DNA of 64,000 nt from contig NZ_JASMRU010000011.1 in assembly GCF_030462585.1 (NCBI RefSeq), positions 62,001 to 126,000 on the forward strand, given 5' to 3'. Every line of letters starts with the position of its first letter. Positions within the stretch are counted from its first letter, which is position 1. The position numbers and the translations under genes are program-made. The notes under the pieces were generated by a model that saw nothing but the letters and a program-made list of their open reading frames with translations, ran no database searches and was not told where the DNA came from. The DNA is from Pseudomonas sp. CAN1 (GTDB taxonomy: Bacteria; Pseudomonadota; Gammaproteobacteria; Pseudomonadales; Pseudomonadaceae). Shown here piece after piece: positions 12,897 to 20,864 of the stretch.

Positions 12897-13022
12897 GTTG
12901 TTTCTCCGACCCGCAGCCCGCATCGCGGCCGCGCAAACGCTTGGCGCACCGGCGCGCAACTGGCCGGTGCCATAAAGGCGGAGCATTATACGAATGCCGC
13001 CGCGCGGAACCAGCTTCCGACG

Positions 13023-13036
13023 TTGATATGCCTCAA
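13023..13036. promoter_or_regulatory. Anr/Dnr (FNR-type) box before the tandem Usp gene
   Basis: TTGATATGCCTCAA matches TTGATNNNNATCAA in 9 of 10 fixed positions and is embedded in the palindrome CGTTGA/TCAACG. A plausible -10 (TACAGT, 13060-13065) puts the box centre about 41.5 bases before the start, the class II activator position. Oxygen-limited induction of the downstream gene is therefore expected. Confidence 0.75.
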
Positions 13037-13102
13037 CGTCATGAGCGAGATATCCCGACTACAGTTGTTCCACATAAACAACGCGCACGAAGGGAGACGA
13101 TC

Positions 13103-13966
13103 ATGCAAGCCATCCGTAGCATCCTCGTAGTCGTGGACCCGGACCAGCCGGAAGGTCTCGCGCTGAAACGGGCCCGCCTGATCGCCAGCGTGACCCAGTC
13201 GCACCTGCACCTGCTGGCCTGCGAGCGCCGCGCCGACTACAGCGCCAAGCTCGAACAGGTCACCGAGGTGCTGCGCCAGGAAGGCTTCAGCGCCTCCAGC
13301 CGCCAGGCCTGGAAGGACAACCTGCACCAGACCATCATCGCCGAGCAACTGGCCGAAGGCTGCGGCCTGGTGATCAAGCAGCACAGCCCGGACAACCCGC
13401 TGAAGAAGGCCCTGCTCACCCCGGACGACTGGAAGCTGCTGCGCTTCTGCCCTGCCCCCGTGCTGCTGGTGAAGACCAGCCTGCCGTGGGCCGGACGCAA
13501 CATCCTCGCCGCCGTGGACGTGGGCAACAACGACATCGAGCACCGCACCCTCCACGCCGGAATCGTCAGCCACGCCTACGACATCGCCGGCCTCGCCCAT
13601 GGCCAGCTACACGTGATCAGCGCGCACCCCTCGCCCATGCTTTCGGCCGCCGACCCCACCTTCCAGCTCAGCGAGACCATCGAGGCCAAGTACCGCGAGG
13701 CATGCAAGGCGTTCCAGGCCGAATACGGCGTGGATGACCAGCACCTGCACATCGAGGAAGGCCCGGCGGACGTGCTTATCCCCGCGGCCGCGCACAACCT
13801 CGACGCCGCCGTCACAGTGATTGGCAGCGTGGCGCGCACCGGGTTCGCCGGCGCGCTGATCGGCAATACCGCCGAGGTGGTGCTGGATACCCTGGAAAGC
13901 GACATCCTGGTACTCAAGCCGGACGACATCGTCGCCCACCTGGAAGAGGTCGCTGCCAGGCCCTGA
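13103..13966 (+). CDS. tandem universal stress protein (UspE type)
   Basis: 287 residues made of two Usp (PF00582) domains, roughly 1-150 and 155-287. The first begins IRSILVVVDP; the second has AAVDVGNNDIEH and ends with the nucleotide-loop-like VIGSVARTGFAGALIGNTAE. The start at 13103 follows a good AAGGGAGA site; the frame is open further upstream but codes nothing conserved. The Anr box upstream suggests a role in anaerobic survival, as known for several Usp proteins of P. aeruginosa. The gene is monocistronic and followed by a REP element and a terminator. Confidence 0.88.
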   Translation: MQAIRSILVVVDPDQPEGLALKRARLIASVTQSHLHLLACERRADYSAKLEQVTEVLRQEGFSASSRQAWKDNLHQTIIAEQLAEGCGLVIKQHSPDNPLKKALLTPDDWKLLRFCPAPVLLVKTSLPWAGRNILAAVDVGNNDIEHRTLHAGIVSHAYDIAGLAHGQLHVISAHPSPMLSAADPTFQLSETIEAKYREACKAFQAEYGVDDQHLHIEEGPADVLIPAAAHNLDAAVTVIGSVARTGFAGALIGNTAEVVLDTLESDILVLKPDDIVAHLEEVAARP

Positions 13967-13979
13967 AGGGCCTACACAT

Positions 13980-14072
13980 GTAGGAGCGAGGGGGACGCCA
14001 TCGTTATTGCTCGCGAACCCGCATAGCGCTGGAGCTGCCGGGGAATCCGTTCGCGAGCAAGCTCGCTCCTAC
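13980..14072. repeat. REPIN-type inverted repeat, copy 1
   Basis: Begins GTAGGAGC and ends GCTCCTAC, with TCGCGAAC/GTTCGCGA inside. The left arm carries a GAGGGGGACGCCATCGTTATT insert in place of the short hairpin of the right arm. Same family as the copies at 22832, 46609, 46835 and 59161. Confidence 0.85.
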
Positions 14073-14083
14073 GAAAAGCTCAC

Positions 14084-14111
14084 AAAAAAGCCGCCCATCG
14101 GGCGGCTTTTT
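14084..14111. terminator. bidirectional terminator between usp and the DUF1289 gene
   Basis: GCCGCCC, loop ATC, GGGCGGC with A-run before and T-run after. Confidence 0.85.
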
Positions 14112-14127
14112 CATAGAGCAGGGCAAG

Positions 14128-14604
14128 TCAGGCCTGCGGCTCCAATCCCTCGGCGAGGAAACTCGGCGCGATATAGCGCTCATAATGCGCCTCGGAGAGG
14201 ATGAAGAACTCCTTGTCGATGGCATCGCGCAGATCCGGCAGCGGCCAGCCGCGGAATTCCGGCAGCAGCGCCAGGCCGTAGGCCTCCACTTGGTTGATCA
14301 TCCGCGAACCGCGAGCGATCAACTGGTAGGCCCAGCAATAGGGCGACTGCTCGGGCACGAAGCGGATCTGCCGCTGTTCCAGCTGGCTGCGCAGCAGGGG
14401 CGCATCGAACACCTCCAGCTTGGCCATCATCACCTGCGCCAGCAGGACCTCCAGACGGCTCAGGACCGCCCGCTTCTCCTCGTCGCCGTAGCGGTTCCAG
14501 TTCACCACTTCGTGGTGGAAACGCTTGCAACCACGGCAGACCAGGTCGCCATAGACCGTCGAGCAGAGCCCGACACAGGGGGTTTTGATGCGTTGCGAGG
14601 ACAT
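14128..14604 (-). CDS. DUF1289 family protein with N-terminal cysteine cluster
   Basis: 158 residues from the ATG at 14604 (MSSQRIKTPCVGLC). The first 35 residues contain the DUF1289 signature, CVGLCSTVYGDLVCRGC, with four cysteines spaced like a metal site, followed by the Trp-Asn motif VNWNRY. The remaining 120 residues are helical, hydrophilic and lack known motifs. Family function is not established; a small metal-binding role is only an inference. A homologue sits at the same place beside acnB in P. aeruginosa. Divergent from acnB. Confidence 0.8.
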   Translation of the reverse strand: MSSQRIKTPCVGLCSTVYGDLVCRGCKRFHHEVVNWNRYGDEEKRAVLSRLEVLLAQVMMAKLEVFDAPLLRSQLEQRQIRFVPEQSPYCWAYQLIARGSRMINQVEAYGLALLPEFRGWPLPDLRDAIDKEFFILSEAHYERYIAPSFLAEGLEPQA

Positions 14605-14684
14605 GGGCAAACAGATAGCTGGCAAAGCGGGCATGTTAGCCCTTTGTCTAGGCAAGATCACCCTTTGGCGCCACGCAAATCGGC

Positions 14685-14713
14685 TTACCACGGCCGATTA
14701 ATTCCATTAGAAT
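14685..14713 (+). promoter_or_regulatory. candidate acnB promoter
   Basis: TTACCA (14685-14690), 17-base spacer, TAGAAT (14708-14713). Transcription from here gives a leader of about 265 bases before the acnB GTG, containing the large inverted repeat described separately. Confidence 0.5.
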
Positions 14714-14737
14714 GGCTGCGCCTTTTTGGCGTCATTG

Positions 14738-14875
14738 TCCGAAAGAAGCTGTTTTCAAAGCGTCACGAAGCACAGATTCCGGCAGCCGCGCGGTCTGGGC
14801 GCCTCCCTCAAGCGCCCAGCCCCATCAGTCCCTGGCCACCCCGGCGTAAAACTTTGAAAACAGCTTCTGCCCGGA
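14738..14875 (+). repeat. long inverted repeat in the acnB leader
   Basis: GAAGCTGTTTTCAAAG (14745-14760) is the exact reverse complement of CTTTGAAAACAGCTTC (14852-14867), 91 bases apart; four further outer pairs (TCCG/CGGA) extend the stem across a small internal loop. A second perfect hairpin, CTGGGCGC/GCGCCCAG, sits inside. Together they can fold as one branched structure of 138 bases upstream of acnB. No ORF or family name fits it; the rest of the 382-base gap holds only a tiny ORF at 14917-14973. Confidence 0.75.
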
Positions 14876-14986
14876 GATCGCCGGTGCCGTCGTAGGTCAG
14901 TGGATTACCGTCCACCATGCCTGACGAATGGATCGGAGAGGTCTCCTGGATACGCGTCCTCCGGGACCACTGATGAGGGAAATACT

Positions 14987-17596
14987 GTGCTTGAAGCCTA
15001 TCGCAAACACGTAGAAGAGCGTGCCGCCCAGGGCGTCGTGCCCCAGCCGCTGAACGCCGAACAGACCGCTGGTCTGGTCGAACTCCTGAAGAACCCGCCG
15101 GCCGGCGAAGAAGAATTTCTCCTCGACCTGATCACCAACCGCGTACCGCCGGGCGTGGACGAAGCTGCCTACGTCAAGGCCGGTTTCCTGTCCGCCGTCG
15201 CCAAGGGTGAAGCTACCTCCCCGCTGCTCTCCAAGACCCGCGCCCTCGAGCTGCTGGGCACCATGCAGGGTGGCTACAACATCACCACCATGGTCGAGCT
15301 GCTGGACAGCGCCGAGCTGGCCGAAGTTGCCGCCGCGCAACTGAAGCACACCCTGCTGATGTTCGACGCCTTCCACGACGTCGCCGAGCGCGCCAAGAAA
15401 GGCAACGCCGCCGCCAAGGCCGTGCTGCAGTCCTGGGCCGATGGCGAGTGGTTCAAGGCCCGTCCGGCCGTCGCCGAGAAGCTGACCCTGACCGTGTTCA
15501 AGGTCCCCGGCGAAACCAACACCGACGACCTGTCCCCCGCGCCGGACGCCTGGTCGCGCCCTGACATCCCGCTGCACGCCCTGGCCATGCTGAAAATGGC
15601 CCGCGACGGCATCGAGCCGATCCAGCCGGGCTCCGTCGGTCCGCTGAAGCAGATCGAAGCGGTCAAGGCCAAGGGCTTCCCGGTTGCCTACGTCGGTGAC
15701 GTGGTCGGTACCGGTTCTTCCCGTAAATCCGCCACCAACTCGGTGCTGTGGTTCTTCGGCGACGACATCCCCTACGTGCCGAACAAGCGCGGCGGCGGTT
15801 TCTGCTTCGGCACCAAGATCGCCCCGATCTTCTACAACACCATGGAAGACGCTGGCGCCCTGCCGATTGAATTCGACTGCACCAACCTGGCCATGGGCGA
15901 CGTCATCGACGTGTACCCGTACGAAGGCAAGGTTACCCGTCATGACAGCGGCGAAGTGGTCACCACCTTCGAGCTGAAGACCCCGGTTCTGCTGGATGAA
16001 GTCCGCGCCGGCGGCCGTATCCCGCTGATCGTTGGCCGTGGCCTGACCGAGAAGGCCCGCGCCGAGCTGGGTCTGCCTGCGTCCGACCTGTTCAAGAAGC
16101 CGGAAGCGCCGGCCGACAGCGGCAAGGGCTTCACCCTCGCGCAGAAGATGGTTGGCCGCGCCTGCGGTCTGGCCGAAGGCCAGGGTGTACGTCCGGGTAC
16201 CTACTGCGAACCGAAGATGACCACCGTCGGTTCCCAGGACACCACCGGCCCGATGACCCGCGACGAGCTGAAAGACCTGGCTTGCCTGGGCTTCTCCGCC
16301 GACCTGGTGATGCAGTCCTTCTGCCACACCGCTGCCTATCCGAAGCCGATCGACGTCAAGACCCACCACACCCTGCCGGACTTCATCATGACCCGCGGCG
16401 GTGTCTCCCTGCGTCCGGGCGACGGCATCATCCACAGCTGGCTGAACCGCATGCTGCTGCCTGACACCGTCGGCACCGGCGGCGACTCGCACACCCGCTT
16501 CCCGATCGGCATCAGCTTCCCGGCCGGTTCCGGCCTGGTCGCCTTCGCCGCGGCCACCGGCGTCATGCCGCTGGACATGCCGGAATCGGTTCTGGTGCGC
16601 TTCAAGGGCCAGCTGCAACCGGGCATCACCCTGCGTGACCTGGTCCATGCGATCCCCTACTACGCCATCCAGGCTGGCCTGCTGACCGTCGAGAAGAAGG
16701 GCAAGAAGAACATCTTCTCCGGCCGCATCCTCGAGATCGAAGGCCTGAACGACCTGACCGTCGAACAAGCCTTCGAGCTGTCCGACGCCTCCGCCGAGCG
16801 TTCGGCTGCCGGTTGCACCATCAAGCTGCCGGAAGACGCCATCGCCGAGTACCTGAAATCCAACATCACCCTGCTGCGCTGGATGATCGGCGAAGGCTAC
16901 GGCGACGCCCGTACCCTGGAGCGCCGCGCGCAAGCGATGGAAGCCTGGCTGGCCAACCCGCAACTGCTGGAAGCCGACAAGGACGCCGAGTACGCCGCGG
17001 TCATCGAGATCGACCTGGCCGACGTCAAGGAGCCGGTACTCTGCGCTCCGAACGACCCGGACGACGCTCGCCTGCTGTCCAGCGTCGAAGGCCGCAAGAT
17101 CGATGAAGTCTTCATCGGTTCCTGCATGACCAACATCGGTCACTTCCGCGCTGCCGGCAAACTGCTGGACAAGGTCAAGGGTGGCATTCCGACCCGTCTG
17201 TGGCTGGCTCCGCCGACCAAGATGGACGCCCACCAGCTGACCGAGGAAGGCTACTACGGCATCTACGGCAAGGCTGGCGCGCGCATGGAAATGCCGGGCT
17301 GCTCGCTGTGCATGGGTAACCAGGCTCGCGTACAGACCGGCTCCACCGTGGTCTCCACTTCGACCCGTAACTTCCCGAACCGTCTGGGCGACGCCACCGA
17401 CGTGTTCCTGGCATCCGCCGAGCTGGCCGCTGTCGCTTCGATCATCGGCAAGCTGCCGACCGTCGAGGAGTACATGGCTTACGCGAAGGATATCGACAGC
17501 ATGTCTGCCGACATCTACCGCTACCTGAGCTTCGACCAGATCGCCGAGTTCCGCGAAGCTGCAGCCAACGCGAAGATCCCGGCCGTCCAGGTCTGA
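14987..17596 (+). CDS. acnB: aconitate hydratase B
   Basis: TCA-cycle aconitase interconverting citrate and isocitrate; in its apo form the AcnB family can bind mRNA. The start is a GTG at 14987 ([16 protein letters not shown]), preceded by GAGGGA, and gives 869 residues, the family length. HEAT-like N-terminal domain, swivel domain around residues 170-370, then the Fe-S core with the cysteine ligands in [13 protein letters not shown] and [14 protein letters not shown]. The long structured leader upstream and a strong terminator downstream make it a single-gene unit. Confidence 0.97.
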   Translation: MLEAYRKHVEERAAQGVVPQPLNAEQTAGLVELLKNPPAGEEEFLLDLITNRVPPGVDEAAYVKAGFLSAVAKGEATSPLLSKTRALELLGTMQGGYNITTMVELLDSAELAEVAAAQLKHTLLMFDAFHDVAERAKKGNAAAKAVLQSWADGEWFKARPAVAEKLTLTVFKVPGETNTDDLSPAPDAWSRPDIPLHALAMLKMARDGIEPIQPGSVGPLKQIEAVKAKGFPVAYVGDVVGTGSSRKSATNSVLWFFGDDIPYVPNKRGGGFCFGTKIAPIFYNTMEDAGALPIEFDCTNLAMGDVIDVYPYEGKVTRHDSGEVVTTFELKTPVLLDEVRAGGRIPLIVGRGLTEKARAELGLPASDLFKKPEAPADSGKGFTLAQKMVGRACGLAEGQGVRPGTYCEPKMTTVGSQDTTGPMTRDELKDLACLGFSADLVMQSFCHTAAYPKPIDVKTHHTLPDFIMTRGGVSLRPGDGIIHSWLNRMLLPDTVGTGGDSHTRFPIGISFPAGSGLVAFAAATGVMPLDMPESVLVRFKGQLQPGITLRDLVHAIPYYAIQAGLLTVEKKGKKNIFSGRILEIEGLNDLTVEQAFELSDASAERSAAGCTIKLPEDAIAEYLKSNITLLRWMIGEGYGDARTLERRAQAMEAWLANPQLLEADKDAEYAAVIEIDLADVKEPVLCAPNDPDDARLLSSVEGRKIDEVFIGSCMTNIGHFRAAGKLLDKVKGGIPTRLWLAPPTKMDAHQLTEEGYYGIYGKAGARMEMPGCSLCMGNQARVQTGSTVVSTSTRNFPNRLGDATDVFLASAELAAVASIIGKLPTVEEYMAYAKDIDSMSADIYRYLSFDQIAEFREAAANAKIPAVQV

Positions 17597-17612
17597 GACT
17601 CCTAGCGTGATG

Positions 17613-17645
17613 AAAAGCCCCGCCCAGTGCGGGGCTTTTTCTTTT
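17613..17645 (+). terminator. terminator after acnB
   Basis: AGCCCCGC, loop CCAGT, GCGGGGCT followed by TTTTCTTTT. Confidence 0.9.
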
Positions 17646-17699
17646 CTGCGAGGCCCGGAATAGACGGCCTCGCGCCGACACTAACGATGGGCCTAATAC

Positions 17700-17846
17700 T
17701 TATTGACCGGTTGCACCACAGGCCACCGGGGCTAAGGTGGACGACAGGCTCCTGCCGATTTCCGTGCCCAGGTGTCCTTGTGGAACCCTCCAGAGGTGCG
17801 CTCCCTTCCTCTGCGCCCCGCCGGTACATGGCGGGGCTTCTTTTTA
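17700..17846 (+). ncRNA. candidate structured RNA ending in a terminator
   Basis: Between acnB and the nasST promoter lies a region with three successive hairpins: CCACC/GGTGG near 17723-17740, CAGAGG/CCTCTG at 17791-17813, and GCCCCGCC/GGCGGGGC at 17815-17837 followed by TTCTTTTTA, an intrinsic terminator. No coding frame fits. A terminator here, already 170 bases past the acnB terminator and before a sigma54 promoter, implies a transcript of its own. I cannot identify a convincing promoter or an Rfam family, so the call is tentative. Confidence 0.4.
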
Positions 17847-17921
17847 TCTGCAAGCCGGTTTTCTACACGCTGGCTGTCTACACGTTGCCTGTCTGCACGC
17901 AGGCTATCCGCTCGCTGGCAC
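17847..17921 (+). repeat. five tandem 15-base repeats before the nasST sigma54 promoter
   Basis: Copies start at 17847, 17862, 17877, 17892 and 17907. Copies 2 and 4 read TCTACACGCTGGCTG and TCTGCACGCAGGCTA; copies 1 and 5 are more diverged (10-11 of 15 matches). The fifth runs into the TGGCAC -24 element. This looks like an iterated protein-binding site rather than coding sequence. Confidence 0.65.
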
Positions 17922-17931
17922 AGCCCTTGCT
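17916..17931 (+). promoter_or_regulatory. sigma54 promoter of nasST
   Basis: TGGCAC-AGCCC-TTGCT, with the GG and GC pairs 12 bases apart as RpoN requires. The start of transcription near 17942 falls just before the first leader hairpin. Confidence 0.85.
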
Positions 17932-17946
17932 CCGCCTCTGACAGCT

Positions 17947-18034
17947 GCGATCCAACGGCGGATCGCCCGGCAATCAGTAATCGACAATGACGTCGCTGCC
18001 ACCGCCCTTCACGGCCGGTGGCGCGGCGCTTTTT
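17947..18034 (+). promoter_or_regulatory. ANTAR-target leader and terminator of nasST
   Basis: P1: GCGATCC, hexaloop AACGGC, GGATCGC (17947-17966). P2: CGAC, hexaloop AATGAC, GTCG (17982-17995). Both loops have A at position 1 and G at position 4, the ANTAR-recognition pattern. A terminator stem (17991-17996 and 17998-18004 pairing with 18016-18028) followed by CTTTTT starts inside P2, so P2 and terminator exclude each other. NasT bound to P1-P2 should let transcription continue into nasS. Confidence 0.8.
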
Positions 18035-18055
18035 GCCTTCTGTTCAGAGGTGGAG

Positions 18056-19258
18056 ATGATCGACAGCACCCGCGCAGCCCCGGACAGCCTGGCCTGGGTG
18101 GCCGGCTCCGATGCCCCGGAGAAGACCGCGCTCAACCTGGGCTTCATGGCCCTCACCGACTCCGCCTCGCTGGTGGTGGCCGCGACCCAGGGCTTCGGCC
18201 AGCCCTATGGCCTGACCCTCAACCTGCAGCGGCAGAACTCCTGGGCCGGGCTGCGTGACCGCCTGCTCAGCGGTGAACTGGACGCCGCGCAGAGCCTCTA
18301 CGGGCTCATCTACGACCTGCAACTGGGCCTGGGCGGCGCCCCGGCCACCGACATGGCCGTGCTCATGGGGCTGTGCCAGAACGGCCAGTCGATCAACCTC
18401 TCCGCTCCGCTGCTGCGCGACGGCGTGACCTGCGCTGAAGCACTGCAAAGCCACGTGCGCCAGAACGGTGCGCAACTGACCCTGGCCCACACCTACCCCA
18501 CCGGCACCCACGCCCTGTGGCTGTACTACTGGCTGGCCAGCCACGGCATCCATCCGCTGCAGGACGTGCGCAGCCTGGTGGTGCCTCCAGCACAGATGGT
18601 CGAGCACCTGAAGGCCGGGCGCATCGACGGTTTCTGCGCCGGTGGCCCCTGGGGCGCCCTGGCGGTGGACCAGGGGATGGGCTTCACCCTCGCCACCAGC
18701 CAGCAGATCTGGCCGGACCATCCGGAAAAGGTGCTGGGCAGCACCCGCGCCTTCGTCGAGGAATATCCCAACACCGCCCGCGCGCTGGTCATGAGCCTGC
18801 TGGATGCCAGCCGCTTCATCGAAGCCAGTGAGGGCAACCTGCGCAGCGCCGCCCAGCTGATCAGCAACGAGGACTACATCGACGCGCCGCTCGCCAGCAT
18901 CGAGCCGCGCCTGCTCGGTCGCTACCAGGACGGCCTCGGCCACGCCTGGCAGGACCCGCACCCGCTGCGCTTCTTCAATGACGGCCAGGCCACCTGCCCC
19001 TGGCTTTCCGACGGGCTGTGGTTCATGACCCAGTTCCGCCGCTGGGGCCTGCTGCGCGAGGACGTCGACTACCTCGGCATCGCCCGCCAAGTGCAGCAGC
19101 TCGACCTGTACCGCGAAGCCGCCAGCGCCGTGGGCGTCAGCGTGCCGGCTGCCGAGATGCGCAGCTCGACCCTGATCGACGGCCGCGTCTGGGACGGTAG
19201 CGACCCAGCCGGCTATGCCCGCAGTTTCGCGCTCAACGCCCTGGCCGAGCGAGGTTGA
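18056..19258 (+). CDS. nasS: NasS, nitrate sensor that controls NasT
   Basis: 400-residue periplasmic-binding-fold protein of the NrtA/CmpA nitrate-binding family, but without a signal peptide, as expected for the cytoplasmic sensor NasS, which sequesters NasT until nitrate or nitrite binds. The fold is seen from LNLGFMALTDSASLVVA through LKAGRIDGFCAGGPWG. The start at 18056 has a GAGG site 5 bases upstream; the longer open frame would read through the terminator, so it is excluded. Followed by nasT after 2 bases. Confidence 0.92.
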   Translation: MIDSTRAAPDSLAWVAGSDAPEKTALNLGFMALTDSASLVVAATQGFGQPYGLTLNLQRQNSWAGLRDRLLSGELDAAQSLYGLIYDLQLGLGGAPATDMAVLMGLCQNGQSINLSAPLLRDGVTCAEALQSHVRQNGAQLTLAHTYPTGTHALWLYYWLASHGIHPLQDVRSLVVPPAQMVEHLKAGRIDGFCAGGPWGALAVDQGMGFTLATSQQIWPDHPEKVLGSTRAFVEEYPNTARALVMSLLDASRFIEASEGNLRSAAQLISNEDYIDAPLASIEPRLLGRYQDGLGHAWQDPHPLRFFNDGQATCPWLSDGLWFMTQFRRWGLLREDVDYLGIARQVQQLDLYREAASAVGVSVPAAEMRSSTLIDGRVWDGSDPAGYARSFALNALAERG

Positions 19259-19260
19259 AC

Positions 19261-19839
19261 ATGCTGCGCGTCCTGCTGATCAACGACACCCCGAAAAAGG
19301 TCGGGCGCCTCAAGGCTGCCCTGGTGGAAAGCGGCTTCGAAGTCATCGACGAATCCGGCCTCACCGTCGACCTGGCGCAGCGCGTGGAGGCCCTGCACCC
19401 CGACGTGATCCTCATCGACACCGAATCCCCCGGCCGCGACGTGATGGAACAGGTGGTGCTGGTTAGCCGCGACCAGCCACGGCCCATCGTCATGTTCACC
19501 GACGAGCACGACCCGCAGGTGATGCGCCAGGCCATCCGCTCCGGGGTCAGCGCCTACATAGTCGAGGGCATCCAGGCCGAGCGCCTGCAACCGATCCTCG
19601 ACGTGGCCATGGCCCGCTTCGAGAGCGACCAGGCCCTGCGCGCCCAGTTGCAGGCGCGCGAGCTGCAACTGGCCGAGCGCAAGCGCATCGAGCTGGCGAA
19701 GGGCTTGCTGATGAAGATGAAAGGCTGCGCCGAGGAAGAGGCCTACACCCTGATGCGCCGCCAGGCCATGGGCCGCCAGCAGAAACTGGCGCAGGTGGCG
19801 GAGCAGATCATCGCCATGCACGAGATGCTGGGGCACTGA
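19261..19839 (+). CDS. nasT: NasT, ANTAR-domain antiterminator
   Basis: 192 residues: an N-terminal receiver-like domain (VLLINDTPKKVGRL, with DVILIDTES at the phosphorylation position but without the usual acidic pair at the start), and a C-terminal ANTAR RNA-binding domain from about residue 140 (RKRIELAKGLLMKMKGC...MGRQQKLAQVAEQII). NasT binds paired hexaloop hairpins and prevents termination in nitrate-assimilation leaders. It is encoded with its inhibitor NasS; targets are visible at 17947, 21427 and 24757. An in-frame TTG 6 bases upstream overlaps the nasS stop; the ATG is preferred. Confidence 0.94.
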   Translation: MLRVLLINDTPKKVGRLKAALVESGFEVIDESGLTVDLAQRVEALHPDVILIDTESPGRDVMEQVVLVSRDQPRPIVMFTDEHDPQVMRQAIRSGVSAYIVEGIQAERLQPILDVAMARFESDQALRAQLQARELQLAERKRIELAKGLLMKMKGCAEEEAYTLMRRQAMGRQQKLAQVAEQIIAMHEMLGH

Positions 19840-20073
19840 TCGAGCAGAAGCCGCACCGGCCAACTGCCAGCGGCGGCACCGCGCGATCAATTCGCCAGTC
19901 ATGAGGCTGGCCCCCGGCTGATCCGCAACGGCCTATCCTGCGCACGCCCGGCTGCAGGCCGGGCCCCTGGAGCGCCATCGGCAGGTTCCGATGACGCATC
20001 GCAGTGGTCGCCGCCGGCTAGGCACCTCGGCGCCCACCCGACCTGCCGCGCGCGGCACAGCAAGGGCAAGCCC

Positions 20074-20766
20074 ATGATCGACCTCACAACCTGGAACCTC
20101 AGCGTTCCCACCGACCCCAGCCCCACCGAAGTCAGCACCGCGCAGATCGCCCGCGGCTATGAAAGCCGCTACTTCCAGCGCGACGGCGGGCAAGTGGTGT
20201 TCTGGGTGCCGGTAACCGGCTCCCACACCTCCGACAGCGTCTTCCCGCGCAGCGAACTGCGCGAGACCCTGACCGACGGCGAAGTCTCCAACTGGTACTA
20301 CAACCAAGGCGACAACGAACTGCGCGTCACCATGAGCGTTCAGCAGGTACCATCGAAGAACAAGATCATCATCGGCCAGATCCACAGCCGCTCACCCTAC
20401 ACCGGCGACGGCGAACCGCTGGTCAAGCTGCAGTACCACTACATTCCCGACCAGCAGAGCGGGCGCCTGGAGGCCCTGGTGCGCAACCACCCGGACGACA
20501 GCGCCAGCATTAACGTGCCGCTGCTGGACAACGTCGCCCTCGACCAGCGCTTCAACTACAGCCTGCGCGTCACCTCGGTGGGCAACCTGGCCATCCGCGT
20601 GGAAAGCTCCGACGGCCGCGCCAACTACTACCGCAAGATCCTCAGCACCACCTGGTCCAAGCAACTGCTCTACTTCAAGGCCGGCGCCTACATCAACGAC
20701 AACTACGGCAGCAGCAGCGAAGGCGCGCGGGTGACCGTGTACCACCTCAACTCGGCGCACCGCTGA
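20074..20766 (+). CDS. polysaccharide lyase family 7 (alginate lyase)
   Basis: 230-residue single-domain PL7 lyase cleaving alginate by beta-elimination. The three PL7 signatures are present: RSELRE (about residue 53), QIH (about 107) and YFKAGAYIND (near the end; the family usually has YFKxGxYxQ, here Asp replaces Gln). No signal peptide is encoded: the catalytic jelly-roll begins at residue 1 (MIDLTTWNLSVP), and an in-frame stop lies just upstream. It would therefore act in the cytoplasm or leave the cell by another route. A homologue occupies this place in P. aeruginosa (PA1784). Expression control is not evident. Confidence 0.88.
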   Translation: MIDLTTWNLSVPTDPSPTEVSTAQIARGYESRYFQRDGGQVVFWVPVTGSHTSDSVFPRSELRETLTDGEVSNWYYNQGDNELRVTMSVQQVPSKNKIIIGQIHSRSPYTGDGEPLVKLQYHYIPDQQSGRLEALVRNHPDDSASINVPLLDNVALDQRFNYSLRVTSVGNLAIRVESSDGRANYYRKILSTTWSKQLLYFKAGAYINDNYGSSSEGARVTVYHLNSAHR

Positions 20767-20864
20767 GCCGTCATTCATCGGTCTGATGAGGCACGGGGGC
20801 GCCGGACTGCGCGTAGAATGCGCGGCACATCCGCACTACCCGTCGCCTTGTCACCGAGAACACC

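Noticed and set aside
14897-17233. 778-codon open frame opposite acnB
   Set aside because: Shadow of acnB, which has all aconitase cysteines.
17700-17846. Reading of the structured region as a guanidine or fluoride riboswitch
   Set aside because: GGACGACAGG and GATGGG pieces looked similar at first, but the paired elements and loops of those riboswitches are missing.
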